A stretch of DNA of 64,000 nt, taken from positions 248,001 through 312,000 of the forward strand of contig JAGIBL010000006.1 in the NCBI GenBank assembly GCA_017744365.1, read 5' to 3'. Position numbers and translations under genes: made by a program. The stretch's first letter is position 1. Every line of letters starts with the position of its first letter. The notes beneath the pieces were generated by a model. It did not search any database. It was not told where the DNA came from and was given only the letters and a program-made list of their open reading frames with translations. The DNA comes from Nocardioidaceae bacterium. GTDB taxonomy: Bacteria; Actinomycetota; Actinomycetes; Propionibacteriales; Nocardioidaceae. Positions 14,826 to 22,896 of the stretch are shown one piece after another.

Positions 14826-16442
14826 ATGGGCGAGGTCAGGCCGCTGCGCGGAGGCGGGAGCGCGCCGCTCCCCGCCGGCGAAGGCGTCGCCTCGGCCCGG
14901 GCGGCGTACCGCGACGGCCGCTGGCGCGAGGCCCGCGACCTGCTCGACCGGGTCGGTGACCTCGGCGCCGCCGACCTCGAGCTGCGCGGCACCATCGCCT
15001 TCCTCACCGGAGACGCCCGCGCCTACTTCGAGGACCTGGCCGCGGCCTACCGCTCCCACGACGACCCCGCGGCCGCGGCGCGCGTCGCGGCCTGGCTCGG
15101 GGTGATGCACCTGATCCGCGGCGAGACCGGCCACAGTGCCGGCTGGATGGCCTCGGCCCGGCGGCTGACCGAGGAGCACGGCGAGTGCGCCGCCAGCGCC
15201 TACCTCAACGTCACCCCGATCCTGGCCGACCAGTCCCCCGGCCGCGACGAGGCGATCGCGCTGGCCGTCGAGATGAACCAGATCGCCCGCCGGTACGGCG
15301 ACATCGACGCGATCGCGCTGACCGGCCAGACGCTCGGGCAGCTGCTGATCCGCACCGGCCGGGCCGCCGAGGGCCGCGACCTGATGGACGAGGCGATGGT
15401 CGCCGCCGCTTCCGGCCAGCTCTCCTCGCCGCTGGTCGAGATCCTCGTCTACCTGGCCGTGATGGAGGCCTGTCGGCTGCTGTTCGACGTGACCCGGGCC
15501 CGCGAGTGGACCACCGCGATCGCCCGGCTGGAGGCGCGCTCGCCCGACCTGGTCGCCTTCGCCGGCGTGCTGAGCCTGTGCCGGGCCCAGCTGCACCACG
15601 TCGAGGGCGACTGGGACGAGGCGCTGGACGCGGCGGCGCGCGCCACCGACGCCCCGCTGCGCGGGGAGGCCCTGCTCGTGCGCGCCGAGGTCCTCCGCAA
15701 GCGCGGCGACCTCGACGCCGCCGCCCGCCTGTACGACGACGCCGCCGCTCGCGGCGCGGAGGCGGTGACCGGGCTGACCCTGCTGCACCTGGCCCGGGGC
15801 GAGCACGACCTCGCCGCCGCCCGGATCCAGCGCGCCCTCGCCGAGCGCACCGACGCGCGCGACCGGGCGGCGCTGCTGCCCACGGCGGTGACCGTGCTGG
15901 CCGGCGTGGACCTCGACGAGGCCGGCCGGCTCGCCACCGAGCTCGCCGGTCACGCCGCACACCTGGCCAGCCCGCTGCTGGTCGCCCGCGCCCGGCAGGC
16001 CGAGGGCGAGGTCGCACTGGCCCGCGGCGAGGCCGGGGTCGCCGTACCGGCGCTGCGGGCGGCCATCGCCGAGCTGTCCGCCCTCGGCGTCCCGGACGAG
16101 CTGGCCGCCTGCCGGATGCTCGCCGCGCGGGCGTACGCGGCCACCGGGCACGACGCCTTGGCCGCCCTGGAGGAGGACGCGGCCCGGGCCCTGGCGGAGG
16201 ACCTGCGGATGCCACTGCCGACGGCGGCACCGGCCGACCCTGAGCCGGACTCGCCGTTGTCGGCCCGCGAGCTCGAGGTGCTCCGGCTGGTCGCGCTCGG
16301 TGCCACCAACCGCGAGATCGCCGAGCAGCTGACCCTCTCGCCGCGGACCGTGGACCGGCACGTCAGCAACATCCTCGGCAAGGTCTCCGCCCCCACGCGC
16401 GCGGCCGCCGCGGCGTACGCGGTCGAGCGCGGCCTGCTCTGA
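14826..16442 (+). CDS. LuxR-family regulator with large TPR-like sensor region
   Basis: 538 residues. The first 450 are alanine-rich paired helices (for example YRDGRWREARDLLDRV and GDWDEALDAAARA) resembling TPR repeats, with no AAA ATPase motif. The C-terminus is a LuxR/GerE helix-turn-helix: LSARELEVLRLVALGATNRE followed by IAEQLTLSPRTVDRHVSNIL, about residues 475-535. It resembles ATPase-less relatives of LAL regulators. It is divergent from glmU and precedes a secreted TolB-like protein by 134 bp, in which several TGGGT/ACCCA motifs occur. Targets unknown. Confidence 0.85.
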   Translation: MGEVRPLRGGGSAPLPAGEGVASARAAYRDGRWREARDLLDRVGDLGAADLELRGTIAFLTGDARAYFEDLAAAYRSHDDPAAAARVAAWLGVMHLIRGETGHSAGWMASARRLTEEHGECAASAYLNVTPILADQSPGRDEAIALAVEMNQIARRYGDIDAIALTGQTLGQLLIRTGRAAEGRDLMDEAMVAAASGQLSSPLVEILVYLAVMEACRLLFDVTRAREWTTAIARLEARSPDLVAFAGVLSLCRAQLHHVEGDWDEALDAAARATDAPLRGEALLVRAEVLRKRGDLDAAARLYDDAAARGAEAVTGLTLLHLARGEHDLAAARIQRALAERTDARDRAALLPTAVTVLAGVDLDEAGRLATELAGHAAHLASPLLVARARQAEGEVALARGEAGVAVPALRAAIAELSALGVPDELAACRMLAARAYAATGHDALAALEEDAARALAEDLRMPLPTAAPADPEPDSPLSARELEVLRLVALGATNREIAEQLTLSPRTVDRHVSNILGKVSAPTRAAAAAYAVERGLL

Positions 16443-16576
16443 GCGGTTCCACCCAGCACCCACGGTCGACCCACCCGTGAATTGGGTAGCCCGGTTGGGT
16501 GACCTCACCGATGCCCGGGACCGAGTCGCGCACCTAGCGTCGCGTCGACCACTCGCCCGCCGTACCGGAGGACCCG

Positions 16577-18457
16577 ATGACCGAGCACGCACCGACCCGC
16601 GCCGTGCGCCGCCTGACCATCCTGCTGCTCGCCGCCCTGGCGACCACCCTGCTGCTCGCCGCCCCGTCCGAGGCAGCCACGTCGCTGACGGCGTCGCGGA
16701 CCGCGGTCGTCGGCGGCGAGTCCGTCCGGCTCTCCGGGACGCTCGGCCGGCAGCCGCGCCGCCGGGTGCTGCTGCAGCGCCGGGCCGGAGCTCGCTGGGT
16801 GAGCGTCACCGCGACCACGAGCACCCGTCGCGGCACCTTCGCGTTCACCGTCCGCCCCTCCGGCCGGCCCGGGACCCGGACCCTCTACCGGGCCCGCGCG
16901 CCGCGCACCGCCACCCGGGCCGCGACGACCACGACCGCGCGGGGAGTCGTGGTCGTCGCGCAGACCGCCGCCCTGGCGGTGCCGGCCCAGGTCGTCACGG
17001 GCGCCTCGTTCACGGCGACGGCGACGCTGCGGCCCGCCCGCCCCGGCCGGGTGACCGTGCTGCAGAAGCTGACCGCCGGCACCTGGACCGAGATCGGCCG
17101 CGGCGTGCAGAGCGCCACCGGCACCACCGTGCTGCACCCGGCGCTCGCTGCCCTCGGAGCGACGTCCCTGCGTGTCGTGGCGCTGGCCTCCCAGGGGGCG
17201 CCGGCCTTCGCCTCCGCGGCCCGCACGATCACCGTCCTTCCTCCGGCGACCACCCGTGTCTCGATCTCGAACGCCGGCGCACAGGCCGACGCCGCCTCGT
17301 CCGAGCCGGGGGTCAGCGCGGACGGCCGCTACGTCGTCTTCTCCTCCGACACCTCCACCCTGGTTGCCGACGACACCAACGGCGTCACCGACGTCTTCCT
17401 CCGCGACCGGACCGCCGGCACCACCGAGCGGATCTCGCTCACCTCGGACGGCGGCCAGGCGGCCGAGCTCAGCGACGACCCGGCGATCAGCGCGGACGGC
17501 CGCTACGTCGTCTTCCGCTCTCTCGCCAACCTGACGCCCGGCATCGCCGACAGCGTGTTCGACATCTTCCTCAAGGATCGGGTCACCGGTGCCCTCGAGA
17601 AGGTCTCCGTCAGCGCGCCGGGCCTCCTCGGCCACGACCAGTCCTACCTGCCAACCGTCAGCGCCGACGGCCGCTACGTCGCCTTCGCCTCGTTCGCCAA
17701 GGACCTGGTGCCCGGCGACACCAACCACAAGTCCGACATCTTCGTGCGCGACCGCACCGCCGGGACCACCGAGCGGATCTCGGTCGACAACGACGGGGGC
17801 GAGGCCGACAACACCTCCACCCAGCCCGAGATCAGCGCCGATGGCCAGTACGTCGCGTACATGTCGTCGGCCACCAACCTCGTCGCCGGCGACGACAACG
17901 GCCTGAACGACGTCTTCCGGTGGAGCCGGGCCAACCACAGCAGCCGCCGCGTCTCGGAGACCAGCGCAGGCGTGGGCGGCGACGGCTGGTCCGCCTCGCC
18001 GTCGATCAGCGCCGACGGCCGCTACGTGGCCTTCTTCTCCGAGGCCGGGAACCTGACCGCCGGCGACACCGACGGGTGGGCCGACGTCAAGGTCTGGGAC
18101 GGCAACGACGGCTCCTTCGAGCAGATCTCCCTCACCAGCACCGGCGCGGAGGTCTTCGCCGACGTCGGCTCGCCCTCCATCAGCGCGGACGGCCGCTACG
18201 TCGCCTTCTCCAGCAACCACGCCGCGTTCACGTCCGGTGACACCAACGGCGCCTGGGACGTGTTCGTCCGCGACCGCCAGCTCGGCACGCTGCGCCGGGT
18301 CAGCGACGGGCTCGGCGGTGCGGCCTCCGACGGCGACGCGTACGGCGTCCTCGCGGGCGACGGGAACACGATGGTGCTGCGCTCGGCGGCCACCAACCTG
18401 GTCGCCGGCGACACCAACGGCGTCGCGGACCTGTTCGCCCGCGACCTGACTCGCTGA
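16577..18457 (+). CDS. Secreted TolB-like beta-propeller repeat protein
   Basis: 626 residues. A hydrophobic signal segment (LTILLLAALATTLLLAAPSEA) is followed by a basic, Thr-rich domain (about 40-230) resembling Ig-like modules. Then come seven units of about 55 residues with the core ISADGRYVxFxS, then NLVxGDTNGxxDVFxRD and TxERIS. This is a PD40/TolB-type propeller; the repeated GDTNGxxD could bind calcium (inference). It is probably extracellular and involved in binding rather than catalysis. The 5' gap after the LuxR-type gene holds repeated TGGGT motifs, so control by that regulator is possible. Confidence 0.8.
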   Translation: MTEHAPTRAVRRLTILLLAALATTLLLAAPSEAATSLTASRTAVVGGESVRLSGTLGRQPRRRVLLQRRAGARWVSVTATTSTRRGTFAFTVRPSGRPGTRTLYRARAPRTATRAATTTTARGVVVVAQTAALAVPAQVVTGASFTATATLRPARPGRVTVLQKLTAGTWTEIGRGVQSATGTTVLHPALAALGATSLRVVALASQGAPAFASAARTITVLPPATTRVSISNAGAQADAASSEPGVSADGRYVVFSSDTSTLVADDTNGVTDVFLRDRTAGTTERISLTSDGGQAAELSDDPAISADGRYVVFRSLANLTPGIADSVFDIFLKDRVTGALEKVSVSAPGLLGHDQSYLPTVSADGRYVAFASFAKDLVPGDTNHKSDIFVRDRTAGTTERISVDNDGGEADNTSTQPEISADGQYVAYMSSATNLVAGDDNGLNDVFRWSRANHSSRRVSETSAGVGGDGWSASPSISADGRYVAFFSEAGNLTAGDTDGWADVKVWDGNDGSFEQISLTSTGAEVFADVGSPSISADGRYVAFSSNHAAFTSGDTNGAWDVFVRDRQLGTLRRVSDGLGGAASDGDAYGVLAGDGNTMVLRSAATNLVAGDTNGVADLFARDLTR

Positions 18458-18483
18458 AACAACGATCGTCTAGGGTGCGGGCC

Positions 18484-19515
18484 ATGCCCGCACCCTCGAC
18501 GGCTTCGCTCGGCGACCGGCTGCTGGACGCGCAGGTGGCCTGGCTCGTCGAGCGGCTCACCGGCCCCGCGCTGCCCGCGCTGATCGCCGAGGACGTCGAC
18601 GACCTGCTGCTGGCCGGCTCCCGGATCCGGCTCGGCGACCTGGTCGGTGCCGAGGACGTGAAGCCGGTGGTGCACCTGCTGCTGGCGACCGTGCCGCCGA
18701 GCACGGCCGCGAGCACGCTGGTCGAGATGGCCGCCGACGTGGGCTTCGCCGGACCGCCGGAGGCGTTCACGCTGGCCGACCTGATCGACCGCGAGCACGT
18801 GGCCGGCCTGACCGGCGAGGCGCTCGGCCTGGTCGACCTGGCCGAGCGGTTCCTGGACCGCCTCACCGAGAGCCCACTGGTCGCGACGCTGGCATCCCGG
18901 TTCGTCGGCCGGGTCGTCAACGACGTGGTCCAGGCGAACCGTGCCATGGCCGAGAAGATCCCCGGCGTCGGCTCGCTGGTCTCCTTCGGCGCGAACGCCG
19001 CCGGCCGGACCATCGGCGCCGCCAACAAGCAGCTCGAGCAGGTGCTCGGGGACGCCGCCGGCAAGGGCGCGGTCTTCGCGATGCGACGGCTCAACAAGGT
19101 CGTCCTGGACACCCTCAAGGACCCGACCGTGCGGGAGGCGGTGCTCGAGGTCTTCGACCTGTACGCCGACCAGCCGATCACCGGCCTGGACCAGCTGGGC
19201 TCGCGCGACGACGTACGGCGGGTGGCCGGCCTGCTCCAGGACATCGTCGTCGCCGGCGCTCCGACCGAGCCGGTGATGGCGCTGGCGGACGCCCTGGTCG
19301 ACGGCTTCTTCACGACGTACGGCGACAGCCCGGTGTCCACGCTGCTCGAGGAGCTCGACGTCACCCGGGACCTCCTGGTCGAGCACGCGACGGCGATCGT
19401 CCCCCGCGCGCTCGCCGCCGCGCACTCCTCCGGTGAGCTGGAGCGACTGCTTCGTACCCGCCTCGAACCGTTCTACGCCTCCGCGGAGGTCCGCGCCATC
19501 CTCGGCGAAGCCTGA
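18484..19515 (+). CDS. Conserved-looking hypothetical protein
   Basis: 343 residues, family not recognised. I chose the ATG at 18484 because AGGG lies 8 bp upstream; an in-frame GTG at 18475 is the alternative. The protein is mostly helical and soluble, with no signal peptide, membrane segment or catalytic motif. There are regular Leu/Val heptad-like stretches (VAGLLQDIVVAG, VMALADALVDGFF, LLEELDVTRDLLVEH), so an elongated helical scaffold is likely. It lies 26 bp after the TolB-like gene and 61 bp before the histidine kinase, all on the plus strand, so co-transcription is possible. Confidence 0.6.
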   Translation: MPAPSTASLGDRLLDAQVAWLVERLTGPALPALIAEDVDDLLLAGSRIRLGDLVGAEDVKPVVHLLLATVPPSTAASTLVEMAADVGFAGPPEAFTLADLIDREHVAGLTGEALGLVDLAERFLDRLTESPLVATLASRFVGRVVNDVVQANRAMAEKIPGVGSLVSFGANAAGRTIGAANKQLEQVLGDAAGKGAVFAMRRLNKVVLDTLKDPTVREAVLEVFDLYADQPITGLDQLGSRDDVRRVAGLLQDIVVAGAPTEPVMALADALVDGFFTTYGDSPVSTLLEELDVTRDLLVEHATAIVPRALAAAHSSGELERLLRTRLEPFYASAEVRAILGEA

Positions 19516-19576
19516 GCTTCGCGTTCCCCTCAGGATCGGCTCGTCCCGGCCGACCAGAGAGGAGATGGAGGTCGGG

Positions 19577-21673
19577 ATGCGCACCGGGCTGCGCGGCGCG
19601 TCGCGCGCCGTGCTGCGACTGACCCTGCTCGGAGTCGTGATCGTGGTGATGGGCGACATGTCCATCCGGCTGGCCCCGGCCGGGACGCACGTGGCTTCCT
19701 GGTGGCCGGCGGCAGGCGTTGCGGTGCTCGCCGGCCTCCGGGCCGGTCGCACCGGGCTCGCCCCTGTCGCGCTGGTCACGCTGGTCGCCGGCGTGGTGGC
19801 CAACCTGGGTGGTGGCCGGACCCCGGCCGTGGCCCTGCTCTTCGGCTTCGCCAACGCGGCCGAGGTCGTGGTCGCCTGCCTGCTGATCGCCGAGGTGAAC
19901 CCGCGGCGCACGCTGCGCACCCTCGACGACCTGGCTCGCACCACGCTGGCCGCCGCCGCGGGGGCGCTCACGATCGGCCTGCTCGCCGGCGCCACCGTGG
20001 CCTGGCAGCTCGACGGCGACTTCTGGGTCACCCTGCGCGCGGTCTGGGCCTCGCACCTGTCGGCGATGCTGCTGTTCCTGCCGTTCGGGCTGCGCGCGAC
20101 CCAGCACCGCAGCCAGGCCCGGATGCCCGAGAAGGTGGCGACCGCGGCCGGGCTGGTCTCGACCACGCTGGCGATCTTCGGCCCGGCGCAGTCGCTGCCG
20201 GTGGTCTTCCTGCTCTTCCCGCTGCTGGTGTTCACCGCGTTCCGGCAGTCGGTGCGCGCGGGCGCGGTCCAGCTGATGCTGGTCACCTGGACCGCGGCCG
20301 CCACCTCGGCCGCGGGCTGGGGTCCGCTGGTGCTCGCCGTCCGGCGCGCCGGCCTGGCTCCCGAGACCACTGGTCTGCTGCTGCAGGCGCTCATCATCTC
20401 GACGGCGATCATGGTCTACGCAGTGCGGCTGACCGTGGAGACCAAGCTCGACGCGATCGCGGACGCGATGCAGTCGCGCTACCGGCTGCAGGCGGTCATC
20501 GAGTCGGCACCCTCGACCGCGATCATCCAGACCGACCTGTCCGGCGTCATCCAGGTCTTCAACCAGGGCGCGGTCAACCTGCTCGGCCATCCCGAGGAGG
20601 CGATGGTCGGCCACTGCACGCCGCTGGTCTTCCACGACCTCGCCGAGGTCGCCGCGCGGGCTGCCGAGCTCGGCATCGAGCCGGGCTTCGAGGTGTTCGT
20701 GCACGACGTACGGGACGGGCGGCACCCCTCGGACCGCCGGGACTGGACCTTCGTCACCGCCGACGGCACCCGCCGCCTGGTCTCGCTGGTGATGAGCCGG
20801 GTCGACGACGCCGACGGCGAGCCGATCGGGTTCCTCGGGATCGCCGAGGACGTCGGCGCGCAGCGGATGGTCGAGGAGCTGCTGGTGCAGGCGCTCGACC
20901 ACGAGCGCGCGCTGGCCGAGCGGCTGCGCGCCGCCGACCTGCTCAAGTCCGACTTCGTCTCCTCGGTCTCCCACGAGCTGCGCACCCCGATGACCAGCGT
21001 GCTCGGGTACGCCGAGATCCTCGCCGACGAGTACACCGAGAGCCTCGGTGAGCAGGGTGCCGCGATCATCAACCGGATCGAGACCAACGGGCGCCGGCTG
21101 CTCAGCCTCGTCGACGACCTGCTCACCCTGTCCCGGGTCGAGTCCGGCTCGTTGACCATGGCGAAGAAGCCGTTCGACCTGCGGGCCGCGGTGCACGCGG
21201 CGAACGCGGTGGTGCAGCCGCTGGCGCTGGTCAAGAACATCCGGCTCAAGGTCGCCGAGCCCGGCGAGCCGCAGGTCGTGGACGGCGACCAGGCCGAGAT
21301 CGAGCGGGTCGTCATCAACCTGCTCAGCAACGCGATCAAGTTCACCGACGGCGGCGGCCGGGTCGACGTCCGGATCTCCGCCGAGGGACCCGAGCAGATC
21401 GTCCTCGAGGTCTCCGACACCGGCATGGGCATTCCCGCCGACGACCTCGCGCACGTCTTCACCCGGTTCCACCGGGCGGCGAACGCGGCCGGCTCGGTCG
21501 CCCCGGGTACCGGCCTGGGCCTGGCCATCGTCAAGGCGATCGTCGAGGGTCACGGGGGTGCGGTCGGGGTCACCTCCGAGCTCGACCGGGGCACCCGCTT
21601 CACGGTCACCCTGCCCCGTCGTACGGCGCCGCCCGCGCTGGCCCCGGGGCAGCACGCGGAGCTCCCCGGGTGA
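19577..21673 (+). CDS. MASE1-PAS hybrid-type sensor histidine kinase (orphan)
   Basis: 698 residues. The ATG at 19577 has GGAGG 5 bp upstream and is preferred over the ATG at 19565. About residues 1-290 form eight or so membrane helices of the MASE1 type (WWPAAGVAVLAGLRAG). A PAS domain follows (AVIESAPSTAIIQTD to GIAEDVGAQR), then HisKA with SSVSHELRTPMTSVLGY and an ATPase domain with INLLSNAIKFTDGGG, DTGMGIP and GTGLGLAIVKAI. It phosphorylates a response regulator in answer to an unknown signal. No response regulator is adjacent. The final ELPG and stop come from a repeat copying the tRNA 3' end. Confidence 0.9.
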   Translation: MRTGLRGASRAVLRLTLLGVVIVVMGDMSIRLAPAGTHVASWWPAAGVAVLAGLRAGRTGLAPVALVTLVAGVVANLGGGRTPAVALLFGFANAAEVVVACLLIAEVNPRRTLRTLDDLARTTLAAAAGALTIGLLAGATVAWQLDGDFWVTLRAVWASHLSAMLLFLPFGLRATQHRSQARMPEKVATAAGLVSTTLAIFGPAQSLPVVFLLFPLLVFTAFRQSVRAGAVQLMLVTWTAAATSAAGWGPLVLAVRRAGLAPETTGLLLQALIISTAIMVYAVRLTVETKLDAIADAMQSRYRLQAVIESAPSTAIIQTDLSGVIQVFNQGAVNLLGHPEEAMVGHCTPLVFHDLAEVAARAAELGIEPGFEVFVHDVRDGRHPSDRRDWTFVTADGTRRLVSLVMSRVDDADGEPIGFLGIAEDVGAQRMVEELLVQALDHERALAERLRAADLLKSDFVSSVSHELRTPMTSVLGYAEILADEYTESLGEQGAAIINRIETNGRRLLSLVDDLLTLSRVESGSLTMAKKPFDLRAAVHAANAVVQPLALVKNIRLKVAEPGEPQVVDGDQAEIERVVINLLSNAIKFTDGGGRVDVRISAEGPEQIVLEVSDTGMGIPADDLAHVFTRFHRAANAAGSVAPGTGLGLAIVKAIVEGHGGAVGVTSELDRGTRFTVTLPRRTAPPALAPGQHAELPG

Positions 21674-21839
21674 TCCTCGCTTCGCTCGTCAGCCCGACTT
21701 CGCTCGCTCGGGCGAACACGAGCAAGCTCGGTTCGCCGCTCGCTCGCTCCCCGGGTGATCCTCGCTTCGCTCGTCAGCCCGACTCGCCGCTCGGACAACA
21801 CGAGCAAGCTCGGTTGCCGCTCGCTTGCGCTCCCCGGGT
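21662..21839. repeat. Tandem repeats carrying the tRNA 3' end (CTCCCCGGGT) three times
   Basis: CTCCCCGGGT occurs at 21662, 21747 and 21830; the last copy is the true 3' end of the tRNA gene. The intervals (85 and 83 bp) are themselves alike: GATCCTCGCTTCGCTCGTC, then CACGAGCAAGCTCGGTT with a CGAGC-AA-GCTCG hairpin. The first copy encodes the end of the histidine kinase. This region lies downstream of the tRNA on the minus strand. Confidence 0.75.
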
Positions 21840-21908
21840 AGGAGTCGAACCTACGTCGCTAGTCCTGATTCAAAGTCAGGCGGGCCCTGCCGGCAGACCA
21901 ACCGGGGA
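21830..21908 (-). tRNA. tRNA-Gln (anticodon UUG), slightly unusual arms
   Basis: Read on the minus strand: acceptor TCCCCGG / CCGGGGA with discriminator G, anticodon arm CCTGA-CTTTGAA-TCAGG giving anticodon TTG, and T arm GTAGG-TTCGACT-CCTAC. G73 and the anticodon agree with glutamine. Oddities: a 9-nt variable loop, a D stem with one mismatch or a shifted pairing, and no A at position 14. At 79 nt it is a few bases long for tRNA-Gln. CCA is not encoded. Both ends are copied into flanking tandem repeats, and the gene sits at the left edge of the accessory island. Confidence 0.82.
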
Positions 21909-22090
21909 TTGATCGGTCAAAGGTTAGCGGGACGGGTCTGCCGACAGCGCCCGCGGCGGGGCGGCACAGATTCCGGGCCGCCAGACCAACCGGGGATTGA
22001 TCGGTCACAGGCTAGCGGGACGGGTCTGCCGACAGCGCCCGCGGCGGGGCGGCGCAGATTCCGGGCCGGCAGACCAACCGGGGAATGACT
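21895..22090. repeat. 88-bp tandem repeats each carrying the tRNA 5' head
   Basis: Units 21895-21982 and 21983-22070 match at about 84 of 88 positions, and a partial third starts at 22071. On the minus strand each unit ends with TCCCCGGTTGGTCTG, the first nucleotides of the tRNA, preceded by a TAACCT/TAGCCT element 13-14 bp away that could be a -10 box. The tRNA promoter plus its 5' head is therefore present three times, with only the copy nearest the gene complete. Confidence 0.8.
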
Positions 22091-22148
22091 CGGCACAGGC
22101 TATCCGCCCTGCGGGCCTCGCGCCCCGAGGTGGTCGAGGCGGCGCCTC

Positions 22149-22895
22149 TCACACGAGCCGGGGCACCGCGGCCAGCAGCTCCTGGGTGTACGGGTGGCTC
22201 GGTCGTTCGATGACCTCGTCGGTCGTGCCGTGCTCGACGAGCTTGCCCGACTTCATCACCGAGATCGTCTGCGCCATGTAGCGGACGACGGCCAGGTTGT
22301 GCGAGATGAAGAGGATCCCGACACCGGTCTCGGCCTGGATCTCCTTGAGCAGGTTCAGCACCGCGCCCTGGACGGAGACGTCGAGCGCCGAGGTGATCTC
22401 GTCGGCGATCAGGATCTGGGGATCCGAAGCGAGGGCTCGCGCGATCGCGACCCGCTGCCGTTGCCCTCCGGAGAGCTGGCGCGGGAGCTTGGTGGCGTCA
22501 CCAGGATCGAGGCGGACCAGCTCGAGGAGCTCGCCGACACGCGCGGCCCGGCCCCGGCGCCGGCCGCCGAGGCCCTCCGCCACGGAGGTGCCGATGCTCA
22601 TCCGCGGATCGAGCGAGGCGTACGGATCCTGGAAGATGTACTGCAGCGGCCGGCGCGCGAGGTCACGGCGGGCCCGGCTGGTCGGGTCGAACTCGAGGCC
22701 GTTCCAGCTCACCCGCCCCGCGCTGATCGGCGCGAGGCCGACGACCGCCCGCGCCAGTGTCGACTTCCCCGAGCCCGACTCGCCCACCAGCCCGACGATC
22801 GAGGCGGCATCCACCGCGATGCTGACGTCATCGACGGCGACGACGGTCTTGCTGCCGTGCCCGTACCTGACGACCAGGTTCTCGACCCTCAGCAC
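22149..22895 (-). CDS. Peptide ABC transporter ATP-binding protein (DppF/OppF-like)
   Basis: 248 residues from the GTG at 22895, one base after the preceding stop. It is a complete ABC ATPase: Walker A GESGSGKST (about residue 40), Q loop YIFQDPYASLDP, signature LSGGQRQRVAIARAL, Walker B ILIADEITSALD (Ile-Thr replacing the usual Pro-Thr) and switch ISHNLAVV. The C-terminal HPYTQELLAAVP is typical of the dipeptide/oligopeptide family. It should pair with the ATPase half of the preceding fusion protein to power dipeptide import. It is last in the SBP-DppB-DppCD-DppF operon. Confidence 0.92.
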   Translation of the reverse strand: MLRVENLVVRYGHGSKTVVAVDDVSIAVDAASIVGLVGESGSGKSTLARAVVGLAPISAGRVSWNGLEFDPTSRARRDLARRPLQYIFQDPYASLDPRMSIGTSVAEGLGGRRRGRAARVGELLELVRLDPGDATKLPRQLSGGQRQRVAIARALASDPQILIADEITSALDVSVQGAVLNLLKEIQAETGVGILFISHNLAVVRYMAQTISVMKSGKLVEHGTTDEVIERPSHPYTQELLAAVPRLV

Positions 22896-22896
22896 C

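Noticed and set aside
21662-22148. Phage or integrative-element attachment site at the tRNA-Gln
   Set aside because: The tRNA end repeats are local tandem copies close to the gene. No integrase, excisionase or second distant copy of the tRNA 3' end was found in the window.
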